Shown here: positions 16,722-24,751 of the stretch, one piece after another
Layout: each line of letters opens with the position of its first letter
Position numbering within the stretch: position 1 is the stretch's first letter
Source of the DNA: JBHHUI01 sp965248775
Lineage (GTDB): Bacteria > Chloroflexota > Anaerolineae > Anaerolineales > JBHHUI01
Direction: 5' to 3'
DNA: 64,000 nucleotides
Assembly (NCBI GenBank): GCA_965248775.1
Contig: OZ252150.1
Coordinates: forward strand, 3,844,001 to 3,908,000
The notes under the pieces: model-generated
What the model was told of the DNA's origin: nothing
What the model saw: only the letters and a program-made list of their open reading frames with translations
The model's database searches: none
Translations under genes and position numbers: made by a program

Positions 16722-18307
16722 CAGTTTGTCGGAGAGACAAGTACTTTTACAACATGAATAGCCCTACAGGGCAAAATGAGCAGTTGATTGCGACAAAACA
16801 AGCGTAAAACAGTGTGCATTTCATGGAGGGCAAACCACCTTCTCTCAGCGAGTAGCAGGCGCGCCAAAGCAGCCCCGGCTAAAGCACACCCTTTGCTTGG
16901 TAGAGGGTGTGCATGCGTTTGAGGTTGAACGCTAGGCAGACCAGACACCATTCCCCGGCTGCTGCCAGCAGGCCGCGCTGAGAAAACTGGCGGAAGCCCA
17001 GGACTTCCTTGATGATACCAATGACGGGTTCCACTGTGCATTTGCGTAAACGGTAGCTGGCTTTGCCGATTTCGGTTTGTAGTTTGTAAGCCATCTTGAC
17101 TTTCGGACTGGCATCTTCCGGTGGCGGAGCAGGCATTTGTTCAAAGAAGGTACGCCAGCTTTTGTGGTGAGGTTCGCGACCGGTAGCAATGTAAGGATCA
17201 ATGCCAAGCTTCTCAAGTGCTGCGATGTTCGCTTTGCTGAAATATCCATAATCCAAAGCGGCAGCCTTTGGTTTGCCTACTTTTGGAGAGATGGCATCCA
17301 GGGTTGGCTCAGCTTCTTTTTTGTCATTCGGATGGTTCGAAAGTGAAGGCGCCACAATCAAGAGGCTCTCCTGCTCCACAGCAACTTGAACGTTGTAATG
17401 CTGGTCGAAGCCATTATTGGTGCTGTTTTTCATGATGCGAGAGTCCGGATCAGTGAAGTTGTACTGATCTTTGTCCCGTGGTCCCGGCTGCGGTGGTTTC
17501 GGTTTGCGACCTCGGGGTTTATGCCCAGTTTTGCGAGACTTTTCTTCCCGCTCACGCTGTTTGGCTTCGTATTCAGCCCTCTCGGCTTCATATCGTTCCT
17601 GCGCACGGGCTTCTAAGACGGCTTTGGCTTCTGCCAGATTTGCCAAACGTTTCTTGCGAATGGCAATTTCGTCTTCAATGACGAGCCCTTCCAGCAACTG
17701 GAGATCACCCTGATCAGCTTGCTCACCGAGTTCGAAGAGTTTGTTCACTTCCTGGCGCAGTTGGGTCTCTAGTTTTATCAGACGCTTGTAACTGACCGCT
17801 TTGCTCTTGGATGCATCAGCATGCACCTTGCTACCATCCAGACTGATATTACCCAACTTCAGCACCTCAGCAACTTGGGCCAGGAGCAAGATCTGCACAA
17901 ATAACTCTTGGATCGCAGCCAGAAAGGTTTTGCGAAAGTTGGCAATTGTGTCGTGGTCAGGATGCAGCCCACTGGCAATATAGCGGAATGGGATACTCTC
18001 ATAGGTGGCTTTCTCAATCTTACGAGAACTGAACACCCCGTTGGCATAACCATAGAAGAGCAATCCCAACAGGATCTCTGGCGCAATAGGTTGACCACCC
18101 GTCGGTGCATATTGTGCATAGATCATACCCAAATCCAACTGGGCGATAACATCCACCACAAATCGTGCCAAATGATTGGATGGCAGGGCTTCTTCCAGAC
18201 TGATTGTCTGTTTGAGCATCACTTCGTAATTGGGTTTCTTGAATTTTCTAGCCATGCCCGTAGATTATCACCGATTTCGCTATCTCAGGTTGCTCTCCGA
18301 CAAACTG
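16722..18307 (-). mobile_element. IS1182-family insertion sequence
   Basis: 1586 bp with terminal repeats CAGTTTGTCGGAGAG (16722, inward) and the same sequence inverted at 18307. A 4-bp target duplication CTAG flanks it (16718-16721 and 18308-18311). It is inserted in the VOC gene. Confidence 0.93.
16879..18255 (-). CDS. IS1182-family transposase
   Basis: 458 residues, intact. The N-terminal DUF772-like domain includes GGQPIAPEILLGLLFYGYAN and IASGLHPDHDTIANFRK; NISLDGSKVHADASKSKAV carries the first catalytic aspartate. A charged central helix (about 190-255) is followed by AALDYGYFSKANI (second aspartate) and the C-terminal CTVEPVIGIIKEVLGFRQF with the catalytic glutamate. Typical IS1182 length and motif order. 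It may be the active donor for the VOC insertion. Confidence 0.93.
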   Translation of the reverse strand: MARKFKKPNYEVMLKQTISLEEALPSNHLARFVVDVIAQLDLGMIYAQYAPTGGQPIAPEILLGLLFYGYANGVFSSRKIEKATYESIPFRYIASGLHPDHDTIANFRKTFLAAIQELFVQILLLAQVAEVLKLGNISLDGSKVHADASKSKAVSYKRLIKLETQLRQEVNKLFELGEQADQGDLQLLEGLVIEDEIAIRKKRLANLAEAKAVLEARAQERYEAERAEYEAKQREREEKSRKTGHKPRGRKPKPPQPGPRDKDQYNFTDPDSRIMKNSTNNGFDQHYNVQVAVEQESLLIVAPSLSNHPNDKKEAEPTLDAISPKVGKPKAAALDYGYFSKANIAALEKLGIDPYIATGREPHHKSWRTFFEQMPAPPPEDASPKVKMAYKLQTEIGKASYRLRKCTVEPVIGIIKEVLGFRQFSQRGLLAAAGEWCLVCLAFNLKRMHTLYQAKGVL

Positions 18308-18311
18308 CTAG

Positions 18312-18407
18312 GGAAGTCCGGTAGAACTCAATAGCAGTCTCAAGATCATGAACAGGGATATTGATCTGCCCGATCCTCGACAAGCCTTCAAATGACACAG
18401 TTTCCAT
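18312..18407 (-). pseudogene. VOC protein, N-terminal part
   Basis: Starts at ATG 18407 (GAGGAAG upstream) and encodes METVSFEGLSRIGQINIPV followed by HDLETAIEFYRTSL, the first VOC strand-helix unit. The IS1182 insertion cuts it in the FYRTSL-GMKYLF segment. Upstream, GTTAGGC (minus strand, 18441-18447) marks a probable cassette boundary 34 bp from the start. Confidence 0.85.
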
Positions 18408-18440
18408 AGCTTCCTCTTCATCCAGATGAGAGATCAATCT

Positions 18441-18831
18441 GCCTAACGGTGCGGGTTCAGCTGCCGGCGAGGGTAGCGAGCTTGTGGGTGCAACAGCTTG
18501 ATAAGCCGCGACCATGTTGCACCCAGGCGCTTGTCGCGCACAGTGGCGCCCAGTACTGCACAGTCACGTGCAGACTGCGTCGTGAAACGAACTGGGTCAG
18601 TACCCAGTCACGGACAGACTGGACGTGGTGCGCACTCCACGTTGTGGTGAACCCGCACCGATAAGGCGGAGCGCCAGCGAAGACTTATCGCCCCAAAATC
18701 AGGCGATTGGCAAGGTTGGCGACATCACTTCGCCGCTCTGAAACCTTCACAGGCCCAGTCAATTTCTATAAAACTCTGCTTGCCAATTCGACTGCATTTT
18801 GCTTGTTGGGCCGCTATTGGTTTGGTTAGGC
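18441..18831 (-). other. attC-like recombination site between the VOC and LysE cassettes
   Basis: Plus-strand GCCTAAC at 18441-18447 and GTTAGGC at 18825-18831 are inverse core sites. The second abuts the LysE stop codon, as usual for integron cassettes. In between lie hairpin-forming repeats (GATAAGGCGGAGCGCCAGCG) and a roughly 120-bp module insert. Without the insert it is still long (about 270 bp) for an attC site. Confidence 0.5.
18527..18647. repeat. Hairpin module cluster inserted in an intergenic repeat
   Basis: The host repeat is uninterrupted at about 16320 (CATCCAG ATGAACCCGCACC) and about 19535. Here roughly 120 bp follow CACCCAG, including the ACGTGCAGACTGCGTCGTGA core, AACGAACTGGGTCA, and ACGTGG-TGCGCACT-CCACGT. 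A filled site with two empty relatives. Confidence 0.75.
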
Positions 18832-19446
18832 TTATTGCTCACTCAACACTAATTTGGCTGCCAATCCAGCAAAAATAACTGCAAATGATCGCTGTAACCA
18901 TCTGATTGCTTTTGGCGAATTAATAAAATATGTACTGATCCCACTGGCTAAGATACCGTACAGAGCAAAGATCACCAAGGTCATCAACATAAAGACCCCA
19001 CCGAGTCCCAACATTTGTTGGGTGGGCGAAACCGCATCTGGTAAAACGAAAAGAGGTAAAAAGGCAAAAAAGAATATTGTTAGTTTTGGATTAAGAATAT
19101 TAATCAGAAATCCTTTGAGTGCGATTTGAAAGGCATCGGTTTTTTGGGCTGGCCGGTCAAATTTGAGCGTACCCGAATCTTGCCACATTGACCATGCGAG
19201 ATAGAGTAGATAAAGTGAACCGGCAACTTTCAGGACTTGGAAGGCAAGCGCACTCATATGGAGGATTGCTGATAGGCCCAATATGCTCGCCAATAAATGT
19301 GGAACAATGCCCAGCGTGCATCCAATCGCAGCTGCGATACTGGCTCGCCAGCGTTGCGCAAGTCCGGTCGAAACCGTATAAATGACGCCTGTTCCAGGTA
19401 TAAGAACAACAACAAGCGATGTTAAAAGAAATTCCATACTAAACAT
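18832..19446 (-). CDS. LysE/RhtB-family amino-acid exporter
   Basis: 204 residues with about six membrane segments. The N-terminal VVLIPGTGVIYTVSTGLAQR matches the conserved LysE/RhtB first loop (PGP/PGT-x5-G), followed by GCTLGIVPHLLASILGL, YLLYLAWSMWQ and GFLINILNPKLTIFFFAFLP with the family NPK motif. It exports amino acids or related metabolites across the inner membrane (family knowledge; substrate unknown). The ATG at 19446 was chosen because GGAGA lies just upstream and the longer frame enters the intergenic repeat. The stop codon is immediately followed by an attC core, so it looks like a mobile cassette. Confidence 0.9.
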   Translation of the reverse strand: MFSMEFLLTSLVVVLIPGTGVIYTVSTGLAQRWRASIAAAIGCTLGIVPHLLASILGLSAILHMSALAFQVLKVAGSLYLLYLAWSMWQDSGTLKFDRPAQKTDAFQIALKGFLINILNPKLTIFFFAFLPLFVLPDAVSPTQQMLGLGGVFMLMTLVIFALYGILASGISTYFINSPKAIRWLQRSFAVIFAGLAAKLVLSEQ

Positions 19447-19684
19447 TTTGTCTCCAAAATTGATTTTCTTGCGGACCAAGGGTGCGGGTGCAACGGCTTG
19501 ATAGGCCGCGCTGGCCGCGGCCATGTTGCACCCAGATGAGCCCGTGCTGATAAGGCGGAGCGCCAGCGACGGCTTATCGGCTGCGACCTGAACGGCCGGG
19601 GATCGATCATCCACTCCTCACAAAGCGACCAAGAATCAGCTTTTCGCTTGCTGTCAGCGCAGCATCCCCGGTCCGCTCCAGCGA
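19447..19684. other. Intergenic repeat and attC-like arm between LysE and the MITE
   Basis: It carries the third copy of the dispersed repeat (about 19490-19600: CATGTTGCACCCAG, GATAAGGCGGAGCGCCAGCG) and, at 19660-19682, GCATCCCCGGTCCGCTCCAG, the attC simple-site arm that continues beyond the MITE at 19825. Confidence 0.55.
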
Positions 19685-19824
19685 CAGACTGTGTGAAAAC
19701 TATTTTACCTTCCCACCCGATACATATAATCGTCCTGAAAATATGATCTTTGCCCCACTGAGCACCCGAAAGCGCCTTGAATTCGGGTTGACGCTCCCAC
19801 TACAATGAGTTTTCACACAGTCTG
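19685..19824. mobile_element. 140-bp MITE inserted in an attC-like site
   Basis: Terminal inverted repeats CAGACTGTGTGAAAACT / AGTTTTCACACAGTCTG, a 4-bp target duplication GCGA on both sides (19681-19684, 19825-19828), and no coding capacity. Excising it restores an attC arm like those at 16400 and 22530. No parental IS with these ends is in the window. Confidence 0.85.
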
Positions 19825-19838
19825 GCGAGTGGTTAGGC
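19825..19838 (-). other. attC core after the ProC-like cassette
   Basis: Minus-strand GCCTAAC at 19838-19832 follows the ProC-like stop codon by 12 bases. It continues as CACTCGC and, across the MITE, GGAGCGGACCGGGG, matching the sites at 16406 and 22543. Confidence 0.55.
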
Positions 19839-19850
19839 GCAGCCAATCCA

Positions 19851-19998
19851 TTATCCGGATGCCAACTCAATACTTCGCTCGACACCCAATTCCAAACTGC
19901 GAGTGATGGATTCGCCATGTTCAATCCCACGAAGCACGGCCTCTGTTACGCCACCCGGAGTAGCAGCCTGGTCTAGGTAATGATTTCGATCCTCAATA
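19851..19998 (-). pseudogene. ProC-like reductase, C-terminal part
   Basis: Encodes HYLDQAATPGGVTEAVLRGI and ends SIELASG. The ATPGGVTEAVL segment is the dimerisation-domain signature of pyrroline-5-carboxylate reductase-type proteins. Joined with 21177-21856 after removal of the IS982-like element and one TCAATA, the frame is exact (274 codons with stop). Confidence 0.88.
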
Positions 19999-20078
19999 AC
20001 CATTGGTGCTAGTTGAAAAAGTCATGAGCATCGCTCAGACTATGGGTTATCGACGAATAACCATAGGGGAGCGAGCTC

Positions 20079-21161
20079 ATGACTACCGAAGATATTATCA
20101 CCCTTGTCGCGCCCGCCAGGGTCGTGATAACGATTTTCTGCGAAGTGGATGACAGCCTGCCGGAGATAATCAAGCATTCACAGGCCAAACTGTACCCCAG
20201 TGAACTGGTCACCATTGGTATCCTGTTTGCGCTCAAGGGTGGCCATTTTCGGGCATTCTATCGGTGGCTCAAGCGTGATTATGACGCGCTCTTCGCCGGC
20301 TTGCCAGAGCGGACGCGCTTGCAGCGCTTGCTCAAGGCGCATCAGGACTGGTGCGATTTGCTACTCGCCGAACCCAGTCTGTTCACGGTTATTGACACCT
20401 ACCCGATCGAACTACTCTTTCCCATTCGGGAAGGCCGCAGCCAACACCAAATCGGCAAGAAAGGCCGCGACAAAGGGCGCTGGCGTGTCGGCGTGAAGCT
20501 GTGCTGGTTGCTGGACGACCATGGCCGCGTCGCACAGTGCCGCACTTGTCGCGTGCGACCCAGTACCAAACGAACTGGGTTGGTACCTCGTCCAGTCGAC
20601 GAGACTGGGTACCGACGCAGTGCATTCGGCACTGTGCAGCATCGTGATGCACACCACGTCCAGTCTGTCCGCACAGTCCAGTAAAGGGACTGCACTGGGT
20701 GACTGGGTACTGACACAGTGCGTTTCACCCCGTCCAGCCGCCGGGGCTGGGCGATGCAGTCCGCACGTGACTGTGCAGCACTGGGCTGCATCGGTATCAA
20801 CTGGGACTGGAACACGCTCAACACGCATGACAAGCATTTCCATCACGTGGCAGCAGCCTTTGTCGACCAGACGATTGCCTTCGCTGATTTCGGTTTTCGG
20901 TCTGCAGACGGCCATCCGGCCAACATGAAACTATGTCCCAAGGGCACCTGGAATGAGCGTATGTACGTCGAGACGGCGTTGTCCATGGTCACCATCGTGT
21001 GCGACTTGAAACGCTTGCGCCATCGCGTGACACAATACATCTCTGCTCGCCTAGCTTATGTGGCGGCGATGTTCAATATCTTGCTGGACCTGGCCCGTCA
21101 ACTTGATCCCGATCCATATGCCAACCCGTATAAGATGTCAATCGCTCAGTTCTCACTCTGA
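20079..21161 (+). pseudogene. IS982-like transposase interrupted by a 267-bp module cluster
   Basis: Starts MTTEDIITLVAPARVVITIF with an N-terminal helical domain, then SLFTVIDTYPIELLFPIREG (first catalytic aspartate region), GKKGRDKGRWRVGVKLCWLL, and after the insert WDWNTLNTHDKHF, ADFGFRSADG (second aspartate) and GTWNERMYVETALSM (glutamate). The YPIEL/GVKL pattern suggests IS982, but the assignment is moderate. Removing 20535-20801 restores an uninterrupted 271-residue frame. The insert contains several stops, so this copy cannot be active as read. Confidence 0.82.
20535..20801. repeat. Large nested hairpin-module cluster in IS982 copy D
   Basis: 267 bp at the codon junction where copy E has a single 30-bp module. 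It includes a perfect 7-bp-arm unit GTACCAA-ACGAACTGGG-TTGGTAC (20563-20586), CTCGTC-CAGTC-GACGAG, a relative of the 30-bp module split by further inserts, and the ATGCAGTCCGCACGTGACTG core. Confidence 0.85.
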
Positions 21162-21176
21162 ACTAGCACCATTGGT

Positions 21177-21856
21177 TCAATAGAGAGGTCACGTTGCTGA
21201 ACTGCGCGCGCCCATTTCACATTTCCCAGAGGATCTGGCAAGCCGAGCCTGAGCGCTGTTTCCACGTACTCGGTTTCATCGAATTCGCGGCCCACAGCAT
21301 CCCCAAGTGTCAGAGCGATGGGGAGGCAAAGCGCCAATCCCGTGAACGCATGAATATCCGCCTCCCTATCAAGTGCTACTTCTTGTAGGCTCAGAGCCGC
21401 CAGAATCTCTTTCACACATTCGTTTCCGGATGGAAAAACGGCCGCAATACCGCGACCGTTCCGCATTGTATCTGGGGCACTCGGCATGATCCGCACTCTC
21501 TGATCATGAGGCAATGCAACTGGCAGCTGCTCTAGCGATATGCCACCTAAAGATGAGATCAATAAACAATCATCCCGAAGAGCATACTGTTCTATCGCCC
21601 CGAAATCCCGAGGCCGGACCATATATAGAAGTATCTTCGACCTCGAACACAATGTACCTGGGGAAAGTGATATGTCAGCGAGCCCCTCGTCGCGAAGGAT
21701 TGCGATCGTCTCGACACTGCCTCGGGAACAAACCGCAAGTTGGCTCTTGGGCAATCTTGCAGCAAGAAGTCCATTGGCGAATGCTCGGCCCAAATGACCG
21801 GCGCCGAATATCCCGACAAGGGATGAAGGCCCGAGTAATTTACTCAATTCTCTCAT
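21177..21856 (-). pseudogene. ProC-like (pyrroline-5-carboxylate reductase family) protein, N-terminal part
   Basis: From ATG 21856 the protein begins MRELSKLLGPSSLVGIFGAG, a Rossmann NADP-binding GIFGAGHLG motif, followed by RGSVETIA and a helical domain (SNDTMRNG-like APDTMRNGRGIAAVFPSGN). The fold is F420_oxidored plus a P5CR dimerisation domain. It would catalyse NAD(P)H-dependent reduction of a cyclic imine or a related oxidation; the substrate is not deducible. It is cut by the IS982-like element at SIE. A GTTGGGC core (minus strand) lies 16 bases upstream of the start, marking a cassette edge. Confidence 0.85.
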
Positions 21857-21871
21857 TGAGATCCATGATGC

Positions 21872-21980
21872 GCCCAACGGGGCGCGTGATAAGCGGAACC
21901 CCCCAGGTGCGGCGATGCCTGCGGCATCTCCGCGCCGCCGTGGGGCGTAGCGAGGATTTCCGCTTCATTACGCTCGATAG
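21872..21980 (-). other. attC-like palindrome upstream of the ProC-like cassette
   Basis: Plus strand GCCCAAC at 21872 opens an imperfect palindrome: GATAAGCGGAA pairs with TTTCCGCTTCAT, and GCGGCGATGCC pairs with GGCATCTCCGC. It ends near GATAGGC, a degraded second core. The structure resembles a folded attC bottom strand. Confidence 0.5.
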
Positions 21981-22044
21981 GCGAAGGCGACGTGCGCGTA
22001 GCGCCGAGAGCGCCCAATCCCTAAGGTACTGTGTCGGGAAAATT

Positions 22045-22358
22045 ATCGGGTGTTATACGGATAAATAAGCAGTCTTCTCAATGTCCAGCAATATCTGATA
22101 CGAATCTACCCTCGACACACTATCAAAGCAAAAACGCCGGACGCTCAAGGTCAAGGCTCGAGTTGTATATGCAGTCGGCCCGAGTCTACGGTGTGGTATT
22201 TACTTGTCCTTGAGAAGCTGCAAGCGCGCATCGCTTCGCTGGCGCGCGAAAAGGGTACGAAGGCGCTTCAGTTCACCGTGATTATTCGCGACGGTGAGAT
22301 CGTGGCGTTTGTAGAAACCGACCTGGGACACGTGCATGGGTTGAAGTTGTATGATTAG
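22045..22358 (+). repeat. Dispersed repeat with a truncated small-protein gene
   Basis: About 310 bp matching 29457-29940 in pieces (ATCTGATACGAATCTAC, CAAAAACGCCG, ACTTGTCCTT). From 22212 it encodes EKLQARIASLAREKGTKALQ, then FTVIIRDGEIVAFVETDLGHV and stops at 22358. This is a start-less relative of the 61-residue protein at 29757. Confidence 0.7.
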
Positions 22359-22440
22359 AGGTTTGTAGAACTGTCGGGAGTACGCCACGGGTCACAAATC
22401 AAACTCACCGAGATCATTCAACTCAGCCAATTAGGCGGCG

Positions 22441-22549
22441 AACTGAGCGGCTGGGGACCGTCACATCATAAGTCTTTTCGGTCTCCCCATAACCCAGCTT
22501 CATTTGCGTATGTCGCGACATCCCCGGTCCGCTCCAAACGAGTTGTTAG
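22441..22549 (-). other. attC-like site after the alpha/beta hydrolase cassette
   Basis: Minus strand GCCTAAC (22549-22543) overlaps the hydrolase stop codon TAA, continuing AACTCGTTTGGAGCGGACCGG. On the other arm GAACTGAGCGGCTGGGGACC (22444-22463) could pair with it. The far core is degraded. Confidence 0.5.
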
Positions 22550-23448
22550 GCCGACAATTCGTCCAATTCAGACAAAACTGTTTCAAAGATCAGAGACTGA
22601 TGTAGGATTGGGAATAGATGGCCCTCTCCTTCCATCGCATGGAGTTCACAGCGCGGCGCATTAGCGGCAATATGTTCCCCGTACGCGAACGGAACACTCG
22701 TGTCTTCAGTTCCGTGAAAGACGTGCAGTTTGACGGTGATTTGGCTCAATTGAAAGCCCCAGTCGAGGTAATGGACAAGAGCATCGACCGCAACGCCACG
22801 GCCTCCTTGTACCACCGCCTCTTTCTGGTCGGCCAAAAATTGCTCCTTGAAGGATGAATCTGCCAAGATTTCTTTATCCGCATCGTCCGACGCACTGATC
22901 AAGGCTCGGTAGTACAAACCTGGAAGATACTTCACGTTCAACCGTAAGAGCTCGAAGAAAAGACCAAATAGACGCGGTCGGGATTGGGCCAGGCGCACCG
23001 CCATTCTATCGGCAGATGTTGTCAGCATTGCAGCCGCGCCTGGCAACTCGTTGAAATTCGTATATCCAGACAGCGTCACAACGGACGTAAGCCTGTCTGG
23101 AATGGCATACCCGCAGACGGTGGTATGCGCGCCACCCCCTGACCACCCCAATACGCCGAAGCGGCGAATTGAAAGTGCGTCAGCGAGTGACGCGATATCC
23201 CGCGGGTAATCTAAGAGCGTCCGATTTGGCATAAAGTCGGACCTTCCCATCCCGGGGCGATCCGTCGCGATCAGGCGGATCCCGTGAAGGTTTGCCTCGT
23301 CGTTGAAGAAAGCACCCTCTAAACGAGATCCAGGGCCACCATGCGCGTAAAACACAGGATGACCGCGGGCGTCGCCATACTCGGAATATGCAAGGGTCCG
23401 TCCATCTTGAAGTCTATGCAGGTTCGTCGTGATTTGATCGAGATTCAT
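22546..23448 (-). CDS. Alpha/beta-fold hydrolase
   Basis: 300 residues, complete. Oxyanion segment YAHGGPGSRLEG, nucleophile elbow GVLGWSGGGAH (serine), acid in VFHGTEDTSVPF and catalytic histidine in MEGEGHLFPI. HGGPGS is typical of proline-iminopeptidase/epoxide-hydrolase-like alpha/beta hydrolases. Cytoplasmic; no signal peptide. Substrate unknown. Flanked by attC-like cores on both sides (GTTAGGC about 90 bases upstream, GCCTAAC at the stop), so it is a good candidate integron cassette. The ATG at 23448 is the first in frame and puts the first beta strand at the expected place. Confidence 0.9.
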   Translation of the reverse strand: MNLDQITTNLHRLQDGRTLAYSEYGDARGHPVFYAHGGPGSRLEGAFFNDEANLHGIRLIATDRPGMGRSDFMPNRTLLDYPRDIASLADALSIRRFGVLGWSGGGAHTTVCGYAIPDRLTSVVTLSGYTNFNELPGAAAMLTTSADRMAVRLAQSRPRLFGLFFELLRLNVKYLPGLYYRALISASDDADKEILADSSFKEQFLADQKEAVVQGGRGVAVDALVHYLDWGFQLSQITVKLHVFHGTEDTSVPFAYGEHIAANAPRCELHAMEGEGHLFPILHQSLIFETVLSELDELSA

Positions 23449-23539
23449 AAACCGTAGAGTCCAAGTTCGCCTTTCATTGAGTCATGTCGAGTGGGGCAGG
23501 TAATTTCACATCAAGGTGTGCTTCGAGATCGACGTGGCG

Positions 23540-23669
23540 GCCTAACGGCCTGCGTTACCCGCTTGGGGGAGGATGCGGACGATGTTGATTATACGGAAGA
23601 AGCTCAAGTGTAGAATCATCATCTCTTAGCGGTGAGAATCCCACAAGTCGGGTGCACGCTTTGTTGGGT
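23540..23669 (-). other. attC-like recombination site
   Basis: 130 bp bounded by plus-strand GCCTAAC (23540-23546) and GTTGGGT (23663-23669). Internally GCGTTACCCGCTTGGGG pairs imperfectly with CCCACAAGTCGGGTGCACGC. Length and core layout fit an integron attC. It separates the hydrolase from the ABC permease gene. Confidence 0.6.
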
Positions 23670-23709
23670 GGCAGTACCAACTTTGCATTAGTGAAATCTC
23701 AACCACATC

Positions 23710-24751
23710 TCAATTTTGAAGCTGGCGTCGCCGGCTGATGAAGGCGACTGCCAAAAAAGCAAAAGTGACAACTAAGAATATCAACGACCCGCCAGAGGCT
23801 AGGGTCTCTTGTGGCACTCGCCCCATAAAATCGAGACTCGGTATCCGTTCCACACTCGCAAAATACCACAGGGCAATATATATCGCTTCAAAAAGCTTAC
23901 TGACCCCACTCAATGTACCCAACCCAAGGGCCAGCGCAGGAATGAACAGTACAGCGATGGTCCAGGTAATCACCCCAACCCATTCACTGACCAATAGCAT
24001 TTGAATCAAACCTCCACTGCCCATGATCATGGCAATGATCACCCCGGCCAGCCATGTAGCAGGTAATTGACGCTGCAAGGGATACGCGGCCGAAAAGACG
24101 ATCTGGTCTGTGGCATATCGGGTTTCACGGGTACCCATTGATGACCAGATCAAGACTGGCCAGACCCAGGCTATTGGCAGCAATCTCTGGTGCATAATTT
24201 CCAAAGGCACCAACAACGTCGCCAGGATCAATCCGGCCGCGCCTGCATACCACCACCAGCGATGTCCTTTCAACATCAGTCGCAATTCGGCCGTTATGGT
24301 TCGTCGAAAGCTGGGTTTTCGCCCATGTTGGGCCAAAGGTGACAAGGTGGTCGCTAGGTCGAGCTTGAACCCACCAGCCAGGTCTTGCTCCTGCAAAGCT
24401 TCTTTTTCGGCCTCGCCGCCTCTTCTTTTTCTGCGACGAGGAGGAACTCGTCTTCTGAGTCGAGCCCAAAGGTCGAATCGTTGTAAGGTAAAGTGAGACG
24501 GGTCAAAACGATGGAAGAAGAGTGTGGCCAGGAAAACGATGCTTATGGCGATAACCAGCGGTATTAAACGCGGTAGGAGAACGTCGGCCGTCCATGCCAT
24601 TCCTTCCCAACGAAATGTGCCTAAAGTCTCCAAGGTGAATCCCTGTTCTATCGCTGTAGAATTAGGTAAAACGTTAATCATCGTTTGATCGTAAGCTGGG
24701 AATTTGGCTTTGGCCGCGGCCCGGACGCTATCTTTAAGGAGTGTTAGTCCC
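23710..24751 (-). pseudogene. ABC-2-type permease, C-terminal part
   Basis: About 347 residues starting at the IS4-like element edge: an extracytoplasmic segment, then several membrane helices (LIPLVIAISIVFLATLFF; WWWYAGAAGLILATLLV; ITWTIAVLFIPALALGLG; LIFLVVTFAFLAVAFI) and a basic loop with RRRVPPRRRKRRGGE. It is the continuation of the permease at 26245-26843; removing the IS and one 11-bp duplication gives 547 codons in frame. The partner of the ATPase at 26840. Confidence 0.87.

Larger units (their letters stand above)
19999..21176 (+). mobile_element. IS982-like insertion sequence, copy D
   Basis: Ends ACCATTGGTGCTAGTT (19999) and, inward from 21176, ACCAATGGTGCTAGTT. Target duplication TCAATA at 19993-19998 and 21177-21182. 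Length is 1178 bp, of which 267 bp is a hairpin-module cluster; the remaining 911 bp equals the stripped length of copy E. Confidence 0.9.
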
